A stretch of 64,000 bases of DNA, taken from positions 248,001-312,000 of the forward strand of contig CAVWHY010000005.1 in assembly GCA_963754955.1 (NCBI GenBank). The letters run 5' to 3'. The notes under the pieces were generated by a model, which ran no database searches, had not been told where the DNA came from, and saw only the letters and a program-made list of their open reading frames with translations. A program made the translations under genes and the position numbers. This DNA is from CAVQJU01 sp963754955 (GTDB taxonomy: Bacteria > Acidobacteriota > Vicinamibacteria > Vicinamibacterales > CAVVIG01). Position 1 is the first letter of the stretch. Each line of letters starts with the position of its first letter. Shown here one piece after another: positions 56,478 to 64,000 of this stretch.

Positions 56478-57781
56478 TCATGTTGACGACGTCCTGATTG
56501 GGTGCCGGTTCGAGCTCGCGTGTCGTTTCGAGCGGTCCGTCGACCGTCACGTACGGGGCGCCGCAGACGAGCAGCTTCTCGGCCGGGAACCGCGTGATGA
56601 TCTCGTGCCCCGTCGCGGTGACGACGACTTCCTCTTCGATGCGCGCGGCGCTCCAGCCGTCCTTGCTGGGCCAGAACGTTTCGAGCGCGAAGACCATGCC
56701 CGGCTTGATCTCGTAGGAGTGCTCGAGCGAGACGAGGCGGCTGATCATCGGCTTCTCCCAGATCGCGAGGCCGATGCCGTGGCCCATCTGCAGCGCGAAC
56801 GCGGCCTCTTCGTTGGGGAACCCGAACTCCTGCGCCTTCGGCCACACCGACGCGATTTCCGCCGTGGTGCGTCCCGGCCGGACCAGTTCAATGGCCGCAT
56901 CGAGGTAATCGCGGCACCGCTTGTACGCGTCGTTCAGCGCCGCGCGAGGCCGAGCCGATCGCGAACGTGCGGTAGTAGCACGTGCGGTAGCCCATGTAGG
57001 AGTGCAGGATGTCGTAGTACACGGGGTCGCCGGGCCGCAGCATGCGGTCCGAGAAGACGTGCGGGTGCGGGCTGCAGCGTTCGCCGGAAATCGCGTTCAC
57101 GCCCTCGACGTATTCCGAGCCGAGATCGTAGAGGCGCTTGGCGACGAGGCCGACGGCCTCGTTCTCGCGCATGCCGGGCTTCATGGCCTTGTAGAGATCG
57201 TGATACGCGGCATCCACCATCGCGGCGGAGTGATTCAGCAGCGAGATCTCGTCCTGCGTCTTGATGACGCGGACGTTCGACATCAGCTCCTGGCCGTCGA
57301 CGATCTTCAGGCCCTCCTTCTGGAGCGCGAACAGCACGGCCGGCTCGACGACGTCCACGCCGAGCGGTTCGCGGTGAAGATTGAGCTTCTCGAGCTCGAC
57401 CTTGATCTTGCGGGCCACGTCTTCCGCGCGGCCCATCTCGGGCGACATCGCGCCGCGCATGAGCGGAATGCCCGCGCGCGAGCGCTCGCCGAGCCACGAG
57501 CAGTTCTGGGCGTGATGGCGTGCGGCCGAACCGAAGTCCCACAGGATGGGCTCGGCGCTTCGCGAGAGGAGCGTGAAGCGGCTGATCTTGTCCTGCGCCC
57601 ACGTGCCGATGTGCGTGGCCGAGATGTAGCGCACGTTGTTCATGTCGAAGCAGAGCAGCGCGCCCATCTCCGACTTCTCGAGATGCTCCTTGGCGCGCGC
57701 CAGGCGCTCCGTGCGCAGGCGATCGAAATTGATGCGCTCTTCCCAGTCGACCGCCATCGTGCCGTACGTTTTCAGACCCAC
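56440..57781 (-). CDS. M24 family (Xaa-Pro peptidase/creatinase-like) protein (one frameshift)
   Basis: A pita-bread-fold protein of about 446 residues after removing one extra base near 56945. The N-terminal creatinase domain includes MGALLCFDMNNVRYISATHI. The C-terminal fold has CSPHPHVFSDRMLRPGDPVY, LQMGHGIGLAIWEKPM (histidine) and glutamates in ALETFW and IEEEVVVT. One of the two expected Asp ligands appears as cysteine in YRTCYYRTF (usual pattern near SDMTRTF). Metal-dependent peptidase activity is therefore uncertain. GTG start at 57781 with AGGAGG before it. Confidence 0.75.
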
Positions 57782-57797
57782 GAGATCCTCCTGCAGT

Positions 57798-57845
57798 CGT
57801 AGCGTCCGCCTTCAGGCGGACGTCCGGCTTAAGCCGGACGCTACG
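57798..57845. repeat. Palindromic repeat, family 1, copy f
   Basis: CGTAGC, GTCCGCCTTCAGGCGGAC, GTCCGGCTTAAGCCGGAC and GCTACG lie between E1beta and the M24 gene, which run the same way. The GCTACG end gives the TAG stop of E1beta (57841-57843). The element could weaken read-through into the M24, MOSC and E2 genes. Confidence 0.85.
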
Positions 57846-58850
57846 TACGTTTACACAGCTTCTGCGCCAGCGCGACGACGTCGCGTTCGTTCGGCACCGT
57901 CGCGTCTTCGAGCGACGGCGAGAACGGAATCGGCACGTGCATCGCGCACAGCCGGGTGACCGGCGCGTCGAGATCGTAGAACGCGCCCTCGCGCCACCGT
58001 CGCCGCCAGCTCCGCCGGCCACGCCGTACCGCCCGTAGCCTTCGTCCATGACGATGCAGCGCGACGTCTTCTTGACGGAGTTGATGAGCGTCTCCTCGTC
58101 GAGCGGCCACATCGTGCGCGGATCGACGACTTCGGCGTCGATGCCGACGCTCTTCGAGCAGCTTCGCGCCGGCGAGCGCCGTCTGCACCATGCTGCTGGT
58201 CGCGATGATCGTGATGTCGCGTCCCTGCCGCTTCACGTCGGCGACGCCGAGCGGAATCGATGTAGTCGTCTTCCGGCACCGGTCCCTTGACCTTCCGGTA
58301 GCTGATCTTGTGCTCGAAGATGACGACCGGGTTGTCGTCGCGCACCGCGGCCTTGAACAGGCCCTTCGCGTCGTACGGCGTCGACGGCACGACGACCTTC
58401 AGGCCCGGAATGTGGCTGGGCCACGCGTGCAGCGACTGCGAGTGCTGCGCCGCCGACCGGCGCGTCGCGCCCATCGTCAGGCGGAAGACCATCGGGACCT
58501 TCCATTTGCCGCCGGACATGTAGTGGATCTTGGCGGCCTGGTTGACCATCTGGTCCATGATGATCGTCAGGAAGTCGCCGAACATGATGTCCACGATGGG
58601 ACGCATGCCGGCCATCGCCGCGCCGACGCCGAGGCCGCTGAAGCCGGCTTCGGAGATCGGCGTGTCGATGATGCGGTCCTTGCCGAACTCGTCCACGAGG
58701 CCGGTGAGCACCTTGAACGTCGTGCCCGCCTCGGCCACGTCCTCGCCCATGAGGACGACGCTCGGATCGCGGCGCATCTCCTCGGCGATCGCCTCCTTGA
58801 TGGCGTCGCCGAAGCGTCAGCTCGCGCACGTTGGTCGCTGTCTCAAGCAT
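57841..58850 (-). CDS. pdhB: Pyruvate-dehydrogenase-type E1 beta subunit (about five frameshifts)
   Basis: Blocks scattered over three frames but in perfect order: VVLMGEDVAEAGTTFKVLTG, DTPISEAGFSGLGVGAAMAG, KWKVPMVFRLTMGA, SLHAWPSHIPGLKVVVPSTP, IATSSMVQTALAGAKLLEE, VVDPRTMWPLDEETLINSVK and PFSPSLEDATVPNERDVVAL. Removing five extra bases gives 334 residues, the expected E1beta length. Its ATG at 58850 lies inside the 3' end of E1alpha (8-base overlap). It pairs with E1alpha to decarboxylate a 2-oxoacid with thiamine diphosphate. Confidence 0.85.
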
Positions 58851-59872
58851 AGATGTCCTCGGTGACCTTGCTCGGGTCCGGGTAGGGCGAGTCGATCGCG
58901 AACTCGACGGCGGCGTCCATCTCGGCGATGAGCTCCGCCTGAATCGCATCGAGGGCGGCGCGGTCGGCGACGCCGTTGGCCATCAGCCACTCGCCGTGCA
59001 GCGTGATCGGATCGCGCTCGGTGACCCACTCCTGCTCTTCGGTCTTCGGCCGGTAGTAGGCCCGCGCGATGTCGCCGACGTGGTGGCCGTGGTAGCGGTA
59101 CGTGATGCACTGCAGGAACGCCGGGCCCTCGCCGCGCCGCGCGCGATCGATGAGCGTCGAGGCGGCCGTGTACACCTCGCGCACGTTCTGGCCGTCGATC
59201 GTCTCGGTGCGCGATGCCGAACGCCGCGGCGCGCGCCGGCACGTCGCCGGCCGTCGACTCCGAGAAGTGCGTGTATTCGTTGTAGCCGTTGTTCTCGCAG
59301 ACGAAGATCACGGGCAGCTTCCAGAGCTGCGCGAGGTTCATCTCCTCGTACAGGAGGCCCTGGCCGAGCGCGCCCTCGCCGAAGAAGCAGACGGCCACCT
59401 GACCGGTCTTCAGGTACTTGGCCGCGAACGCCGCGCCGGTCGCGATGCCGGCGCTGCCGCCGACAATCGCGTTCGCGCCGAGGTTGCCCGGTGTCCGGAT
59501 CCGCGATGTGCATCGAGCCGCCCTTGCCCTTGCAGTAGCCGGCTTCCTTGCCGAGGAGCTCGGCGAACATGCGATCGGGCGACGCGCCCTTGGCCAGGCA
59601 GTGGCCGTGGCCGCGGTGCGTGCTGGTGATGTAGTCGTCGCGGCGCAGCGACTTCGCAGATGCCGCACGGCAATCGCTTCCTCGCCGATATACAGATGGG
59701 CAAGGCCGGGCATCAGCGCGCGCGTATAAAGGTCGTTGACCCGTTCTTCGAACAGGCGAATCGCGACCATCTGCCGGTACATGTGGAGCAGGCGGTCGCG
59801 GCCAATCGACGACGTCGGCAGATGGTTTCTTGGCGGCGGCGGACGGCGTTGCGGCGCGGTGGCGTCGTCATG
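58843..59872 (-). CDS. pdhA: Pyruvate-dehydrogenase-type E1 alpha subunit (about four frameshifts)
   Basis: Blocks in order: LLHMYRQMVAIRLFEERVND, MPGLAHLYIGEEAIAV, YCKGKGGSMHIADPDTG, NLGANAIVGGSAGIATGAAF, then the thiamine-diphosphate motif FFGEGALGQGLLYEEMNLAQ ending in CENN, and QCITYRYHGHHVGD. Removing four extra bases gives about 341 residues, as expected for E1alpha. The start at 59872 has AGGAG at good distance. E1alpha and E1beta are coupled by overlap. Whether the complex uses pyruvate, acetoin or a branched-chain 2-oxoacid cannot be settled, and no E3 gene is present. Confidence 0.8.
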
Positions 59873-59922
59873 AGCGGACTCCTGACAGTTGAGCAACACG
59901 CATCGTAACCTTGATTGACGCT

Positions 59923-59968
59923 TGACGTCTAGTTCGGCCTCGGATAGCATCCGAACGCCTTGTTCGGA
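59923..59968 (+). promoter_or_regulatory. Promoter with overlapping palindromes for the MetE-like gene
   Basis: -35 TTGACG (59923-59928) and -10 TAGCAT (59946-59951) are 17 bases apart. The -10 lies inside a perfect palindrome TCGGATAGCATCCGA (59941-59955), and a second, CCGAAC-GCCTT-GTTCGG (59952-59968), follows in the leader. The first could be an operator and the second a leader hairpin. The start codon at 60020 follows GGAGAGAG. Confidence 0.45.
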
Positions 59969-60019
59969 GGAATTTCGGCCTAAAAGCAGCCCGCCCGACA
60001 TCTATCACTAGGAGAGAGA

Positions 60020-61139
60020 ATGGCAACGAAGATCGTCGACACGAATTCTTCCGACCACCATGGTCGGTTCGTATCCGCGGCCGCACTGGTTCAAGCATCA
60101 GCTGCTCGGCCGCGACGTTCGCGTCGCCTTCAAGGAAGTCCAGCACGAAGAGGCGTACGACGACGCCGTGGCGACGGTGATTCGCGATCAGGAAGAGGCC
60201 GGCCTCGACATCGTCACCGACGGCAACATGTGGTACGACGACTACGTCGGCGTCATCGGCTCGTTCTGCTGGTACATGTACGAGCGCATCGGCGGCTTCG
60301 AGCCCGCGCGCGAGCAGCACCCGAGCACGGTCGGCGCGACCGACGAAGACGCAGGGCGGCGAGATCATGGACGACTGGGGCGGCGTCATCAACAGCGGCC
60401 CGGTCACCCGCGGCCCGATCCGCCTCGCCGATCTCTACAAGGTCGCGCAAGAAGCACGCCAAGGCGCCGGTGAAGGTGTCGGTCGGCGCCGGCCCGGCGA
60501 ACCTCGCCTGGCACGCCTACTTCAAGCACTACAAGGACGCCAAGGACCTGACCATGGCGCTCTGCCCCATCTTCAACCAGGAGATGAAGGACCTCGTCGC
60601 CGCCGGCGCGAAGTACCTGCAGTTCGAGGATCTCGGCGCGTGGCTGCCGCTCTTCACGGGCAACAAGGACGACTACAAGTGGATTCGCGAATCCGTCGAG
60701 ATGTGCTGCGACGGCGTGGACGCGAAGATCGGCTGGCACTTCTGCTTCGGCAACGCGTGGGGCAACGACATCCTCAGCGCGAACTATCCCGCAGGGCTAC
60801 CAGACGGTGCTGCCGCACTTCTTCGAGACCAAGGGCATCGACGAGTTCGTGCTCGACTACGCGAACCGCGACATGGCCGGCGTCGACTTCCTCAAGAACC
60901 TGCCGAAGGACAAGGGCGTCCAGGTCGGCGTGCTCGACATCCGCACCAACGCGATCGAGAAGCCCGGAGACAGATTGCCGCCCGCATCCGGAAGGTGCTC
61001 GCGCACGTCCCGGCCGAGAAGGTCACCCTCAGCACGGACTGCGGCATGAAGCCGCTGGCGCGTATGGTCGCGAAGATGAAGCTCAAGGCGCTGGCTGACG
61101 GCGCGGCCATCGTCCGCAAAGAAATCGGAGCGAAAGTAA
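60020..61139 (+). CDS. MetE-like (cobalamin-independent methionine synthase C-terminal type) protein (about seven extra bases)
   Basis: A TIM-barrel protein matching the catalytic half of MetE: TMVGSYPRPHW, VIRDQEEAGLDIVTDGNMWY, KYLQFEDLGAWLPLF, IGWHFCFGNAWGND with the zinc ligands His and Cys, and TLSTDCGMKPLARM with the second Cys. Corrected length is about 370 residues; the N-terminal half of classical MetE is absent. Short MetE-like proteins include methyltransferases and alkyl-CoM-type enzymes, so methionine synthesis is only one option. As given, the frame runs into the next gene; deleting one A in GCGAAAGTAA restores a TAA stop at 61137. Confidence 0.75.
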
Positions 61140-61141
61140 CC

Positions 61142-62119
61142 ATGGCTGACAAGAAAATCATCGCGGTTCTCGGTTCGACCGGCTCGCAGGGCAGCGGCCT
61201 CGTGTCGGCGATTCTCGCCGACCCGAACGGCGGTTTCGCCGCCCGCGCCATCACGCGCGACCCGTCGAAGGACACCGCCAAGGCGATGGCCGCCAAAGGC
61301 GCGGAAGTCGTGGCCGGCAACCTGGACGACGTCGAGAGCCTGAAGAAGGCGTTCGCGGGCGCCTACGGCGTCTTCGCCGTCACGAACTTCTGGGAGCACT
61401 TCTCCGGCGAAAAGGAAATCGCGCAGGCCAAGAACATCGCCGAGGCGGCCAAGGCCGCCGGCGTCAAGCACGTCATCTGGTCGACGCTCGAGGACACGCG
61501 CAAGCTGATGGCGGCGGACGACACGCGGATGCCGATGCTGCAGGGCAAGTACCGCGTGCCGCACTTCGACGCGAAGGCGGAAGCCAACGCGCACTTCGCC
61601 GGCCTGCCGACGACGTTCCTGATGGTGTCGTTCTACTGGGACAACCTGTACCTGTTCGACCTCGCGCCGAAGAAGGACGACAAGGGCGTCTACAGCTGGG
61701 CGTTCCCGATGGGCGACGCCAAGCTGGCCGGGATCGCCAAGGACGACATCGGCAAGGCCGCCTACGGCATCTTCAAGGCCGGTCCGCAGTACATCGGCAA
61801 GACGGTGGCGATCGCCGGCGAACACGTGTCGTTCAAGGACATGAGCGACAAGCTCGCGAAGGGCACGGGCATCGGCCCGGTGCAGTACGCGGCGCTCGAC
61901 GCGAACCTGTTCCGCAGCTTCGGCTTCCCCGGCGCGGATGAATACGGCAACATGTTCCAGGTCTACCGCGACTTCGAAAAGGAAGTGAACGCGGTCAGAA
62001 GCGTGGAAGAGACGCGCAAGCTCACCGGAGGCTCGCTTCAGACCTTCGACCAGTGGCTGGCGAAGAACAAGGACGCCGTGTCGGCGGCCATGAACCCGCC
62101 GGCCCAGCCCAAGGCGTAA
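61142..62119 (+). CDS. NmrA/HSCARG-like NAD(P)-binding protein
   Basis: Intact, 325 residues. A Rossmann motif GSTGSQGSGLVSAILADPNG lies at the start, followed by AARAITRDPSKDTAKAMAAK, GAYGVFAVTNFWEHF, VKHVIWSTLEDTRKLM and a C-terminal substrate domain (FAGLPTTFLMVSFYWDNLYL). NmrA-type proteins bind NAD(P) and act as redox sensors or atypical reductases; the catalytic Tyr-x-x-x-Lys of short-chain dehydrogenases is not obvious. It has its own GGAG 8-9 bases before the ATG and sits just after the MetE-like gene. Confidence 0.85.
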   Translation: MADKKIIAVLGSTGSQGSGLVSAILADPNGGFAARAITRDPSKDTAKAMAAKGAEVVAGNLDDVESLKKAFAGAYGVFAVTNFWEHFSGEKEIAQAKNIAEAAKAAGVKHVIWSTLEDTRKLMAADDTRMPMLQGKYRVPHFDAKAEANAHFAGLPTTFLMVSFYWDNLYLFDLAPKKDDKGVYSWAFPMGDAKLAGIAKDDIGKAAYGIFKAGPQYIGKTVAIAGEHVSFKDMSDKLAKGTGIGPVQYAALDANLFRSFGFPGADEYGNMFQVYRDFEKEVNAVRSVEETRKLTGGSLQTFDQWLAKNKDAVSAAMNPPAQPKA

Positions 62120-62177
62120 GAACCAGCACAGTCAGAGCCATCCACATGCCGCCACTTCGACTGTCGCCCCGCGCGAG

Positions 62178-63374
62178 TTGGACTGGCGCATGTGGGTGCC
62201 CTGCCTGGGCATGGCGCTCTGCTCCTGGCTGTCGTTCGTCGACCGCCAGGTCCTGACGATCCTCGCGCCCACGATCATCCGCGACACCGGCCTCACGCCG
62301 CAGAACTTCACCGACGCGGCTTCGTTCTTTTTCCTCGCGTACACCCTCGGCAACCCGGTCTGGGGATCGATCCTCGACTTCGTCGGCCTGCGCGCCGGCA
62401 TGCTGCTGGCGGTCGCCGTGTGGACGGGCGCGAGCGCTTCACACGCGCTGATGGGCAGCTTCGCCGGTTTCGCCGCCGCCGCGCGCCGTCCTGGGTCTCG
62501 GCGAAGGCGCGACGTTCCCGGGTGGTCTGCGCACGGCGGTCGAGTCGCTGCCGGCGCACCTGCGCGCCCGCGCCATCGCGCTGTCGTTTTCCGGCGGCAC
62601 CATCGGCGCGGTGATGATGCCGCTGCTGCTCGGGCCCCTCGCGATCGAGTACGGATGGCGCGTGGCGTTTCTGGCCACGGCGGCACTGGGCGCGACATGG
62701 CTCGTGATCTGGGCCGCGATCGCGCGGCCGCCGTTCCTGCCCAAGGCGCCGCCCAAGACGACGCGGGTGCAGTGGCCGAATTTCCTGGAGCGCCGTGTCT
62801 GGGCGCTGATGTTCAGTTACGCGCTGCCGGCGATCTCGCCGGGCCCGGTGCTGACGATTCTTGCGCTGTATCTCAACGGGCGGCTGAAGCTCACGCAGGC
62901 GCGAAGTGAACCAGCTGGCGTGGATTCCGCCGCTCACCTGGGGCCTCGGCTACTTTTTCTGGGGCTGGGCGGCCGACCGCTACGCGCGAGGCCAACCGCC
63001 GCCCGGTCGGGATGTTCCTGCTCCTGACGGTCATCTCCCTGACGCTGGGCTTCACGACGGCCACGACGTCGGTTGCGCTGACCATGGCGCTCGTGTCGCT
63101 GTCGACGTTCATCGGCGGCGGGTTCCAGATGGTGGCCCTCAAGGTCGGGTCGTACGCCTTCCCGCGCGAGCGGGCGGCGATGATGACCGGCATCGCCTCG
63201 GGCTCGTGGTCGCTCGTCAACTTCCTGCTGCTGCGCGCCATCGGCCCGTGGACGGGCTGGATGAACGGCAACCAGTGGGAGGAGATCTTCTGGCTGATCG
63301 CCGTCCTTCCCGCCGTCGGCATTGCCGTGTGGTACGTCCTGAGCTACAACGACACGTCCCCCGCTCCTTCATAA
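62178..63374 (+). CDS. MFS transporter, hexuronate/organic-anion type (three frameshifts)
   Basis: Twelve hydrophobic segments in order over three frames. The first helix loop has SFVDRQVLTILAPTIIRDTG, and the helix 4 block VLGLGEGATFPGGLRTAVES matches the anion:cation symporter branch also seen at 11543. Removing extra bases near 62487, 62906 and 62990 gives about 397 residues. The start is probably the TTG at 62178. It follows the NmrA gene by 58 bases and may share its transcript. Substrate unknown. Confidence 0.7.
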
Positions 63375-63390
63375 CGTCGCGCTAATAACA

Positions 63391-63420
63391 CGTACGGGCC
63401 GCAGAGGCACCGAGAATCAC
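63391..63420. repeat. Single arm of hairpin repeat family 2
   Basis: CGTACGGGCCGCAGAGGCAC and the following CGAGAATCAC resemble the left arm at 45036-45065 (about 22 of 30 positions). No second arm follows. The rest of 63375-63622 shows no gene or clear promoter. Confidence 0.5.
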
Positions 63421-63622
63421 AGTCGCGATGCAGCGCGCTATAGTCGCTGCGTTATCGCAAGCCAATCGTCTTTCCCAACTAATTCAAACCGTCGCGGCAG
63501 TCTGCCGGCGGCTTCGTGTCGTCGAGCCGCTTCCGCGAGCGTCGCGTGAGTCTGGAGGGACAGCATGACCGATCGAGAAGCGCAGTCAGGGATGGCGAAG
63601 AAGTCGTCATCGGCTGGATGGG

Positions 63623-64000
63623 ATGGATACCGTGACGGTGCGGCGGGACCTGCCATACCAGGACACGGCTGAAGGGGCGCTCGTGTTCGACCTCTACCAG
63701 CCGCTGAACGTCGAGCCCGGCACACAGCCGCCGGTGGTCGTCATCGTGATGGGATATCCCGACCCGACGGGTTTCTACCGGCACGTGGGCTGGGCGACGT
63801 CGTGGGCACGACTGCTCGCCGTGTCGGGCGTCGCGGCGGTTATCTACGCCACCCGTGAGCCGGGTGCCGACATTCACACCGTGCTGCGGCACCTGCGCGA
63901 CCATGCCGCGGACCTCGGAGTCGACGGCGAGCGTATCGGCATCCTCGCCTGCTCCGCCAACGTCGTCGCGGCGCTCTCGGCGTTGCTCGCCGGGTCGCCC
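63623..64000 (+). CDS. Alpha/beta hydrolase (dienelactone-hydrolase-like), 3' end outside the window
   Basis: An open frame from the ATG at 63623 to the window end gives 126 residues: RRDLPYQDTAEGALVFDLYQ, VVVIVMGYPDPTGFYRHVGW, VLRHLRDHAADLGVDGERIG and ILACSANVVAALSALLAGSP. The last block is the nucleophile elbow, with serine in ACSANV, as in small dienelactone-hydrolase-like esterases. No signal peptide is seen, so it is probably cytoplasmic. The catalytic Asp and His lie outside the window. Confidence 0.65.
   Translation, partial: MDTVTVRRDLPYQDTAEGALVFDLYQPLNVEPGTQPPVVVIVMGYPDPTGFYRHVGWATSWARLLAVSGVAAVIYATREPGADIHTVLRHLRDHAADLGVDGERIGILACSANVVAALSALLAGSP

Noticed and set aside
57841..59872. 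Programmed frameshifting as an explanation for repeated frame changes in E1alpha and E1beta
   Set aside because: No slippery heptamers or following pseudoknots recur at the shift sites, and so many shifts in housekeeping genes are not plausible. Single-base insertion errors explain them better.
59941..60019. A SAM riboswitch before the MetE-like gene
   Set aside because: The leader is only about 60 bases and lacks the multi-helix core of any SAM class; it contains only two small palindromes.
60020..62119. A MetE-NmrA fusion protein, as the frame reads through
   Set aside because: A GGAG ribosome-binding site and an ATG of a full-length NmrA protein lie at the join, and removing one A gives a stop codon at 61137.
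1..64000. Mobile elements, phage genes, tRNA or rRNA genes
   Set aside because: I looked for transposase DDE patterns, integrases, tRNA cloverleafs and rRNA motifs by eye and found none. A tool search (tRNAscan-SE, ISfinder) would be decisive.

Overview
The window is a GC-rich bacterial chromosome segment that looks like an Acidobacteriota genome, most likely the Vicinamibacteria (subgroup 6) lineage. This rests on its protein families: a CadC-type winged-helix/TolB/TPR regulator, a carboxypeptidase-regulatory-domain TonB receptor, PD40 propellers, two-domain M16 peptidases, DUF6152 and DUF2911 proteins, tannase-like esterases and Abhydrolase_10 proteins. No marker gene fixes the taxon. I see no rRNA, tRNA, CRISPR array, insertion sequence, integrase or prophage, and no gap without a gene exceeds 300 bases.

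Layout. 1-12.8 kb: truncated M3 peptidase, NCS2-type permease, metzincin-like secreted protein, TPR regulator followed by a MocR-type regulator, coiled-coil protein, PD40 propeller plus M16 peptidase, and an MFS transporter. 12.9-33.3 kb: 15 minus-strand genes with mostly tiny gaps or 4-base stop/start overlaps. In transcription order they are Abhydrolase_10, secreted protein A1, metallo-beta-lactamase (MBL) protein, secreted protein B1, tannase-like esterase, FadR-type regulator, gluconate-dehydrogenase-type gamma subunit and GMC flavoprotein, DUF2911, secreted protein A2, second tannase-like esterase, second Abhydrolase_10, glyoxylate aminotransferase, GlcD/GlcF fusion and TonB receptor. 33.4-34.8 kb: small membrane protein and a signal-peptide-bearing HpcH/HpaI aldolase. 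34.9-43.6 kb: a minus-strand operon with an FG-GAP/UnbV protein, a ribose-type ABC importer, DUF6152, secreted protein C1 and a flavin-dependent hydroxylase of the acyl-CoA dehydrogenase fold. 43.6-46.5 kb: AtoE, a 2-hydroxyacid dehydrogenase and an FmdB zinc ribbon. 46.5-49.9 kb: a second A-MBL-B cassette behind a winged-helix/FHA regulator. 50-54.6 kb: HExxH protein, PD40 remnant, secreted protein C2 and a PhoX-type protein. 54.7-59.9 kb: pyruvate-dehydrogenase-type E1alpha, E1beta and E2 genes with an M24 peptidase and a MOSC gene inside. 60-64 kb: MetE-like protein, NmrA-type protein, MFS transporter and a partial alpha/beta hydrolase.

How the genes may work together (inference): outer-membrane uptake, secreted esterases, GMC/gluconate-type oxidation, and glycolate/glyoxylate handling suggest breakdown of plant-derived phenolic esters or glycosides. 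The ABC-importer operon ending in an aromatic-hydroxylase-type flavoprotein fits the same theme. The most novel elements are seven copies of an unnamed secreted family sharing a 'WEGD' core (A1-A3, B1-B2, C1-C2), with a twice-present A-MBL-B cassette, and palindromic repeats that sit between convergent genes, supply stop codons and lie inside signal-peptide regions.

Caution: about 25 otherwise well-conserved genes are broken by frameshifts. Where I could compare gene length with frame, every case is consistent with extra single bases. This looks like systematic insertion error in the assembly, so I annotate these as genes, not pseudogenes.
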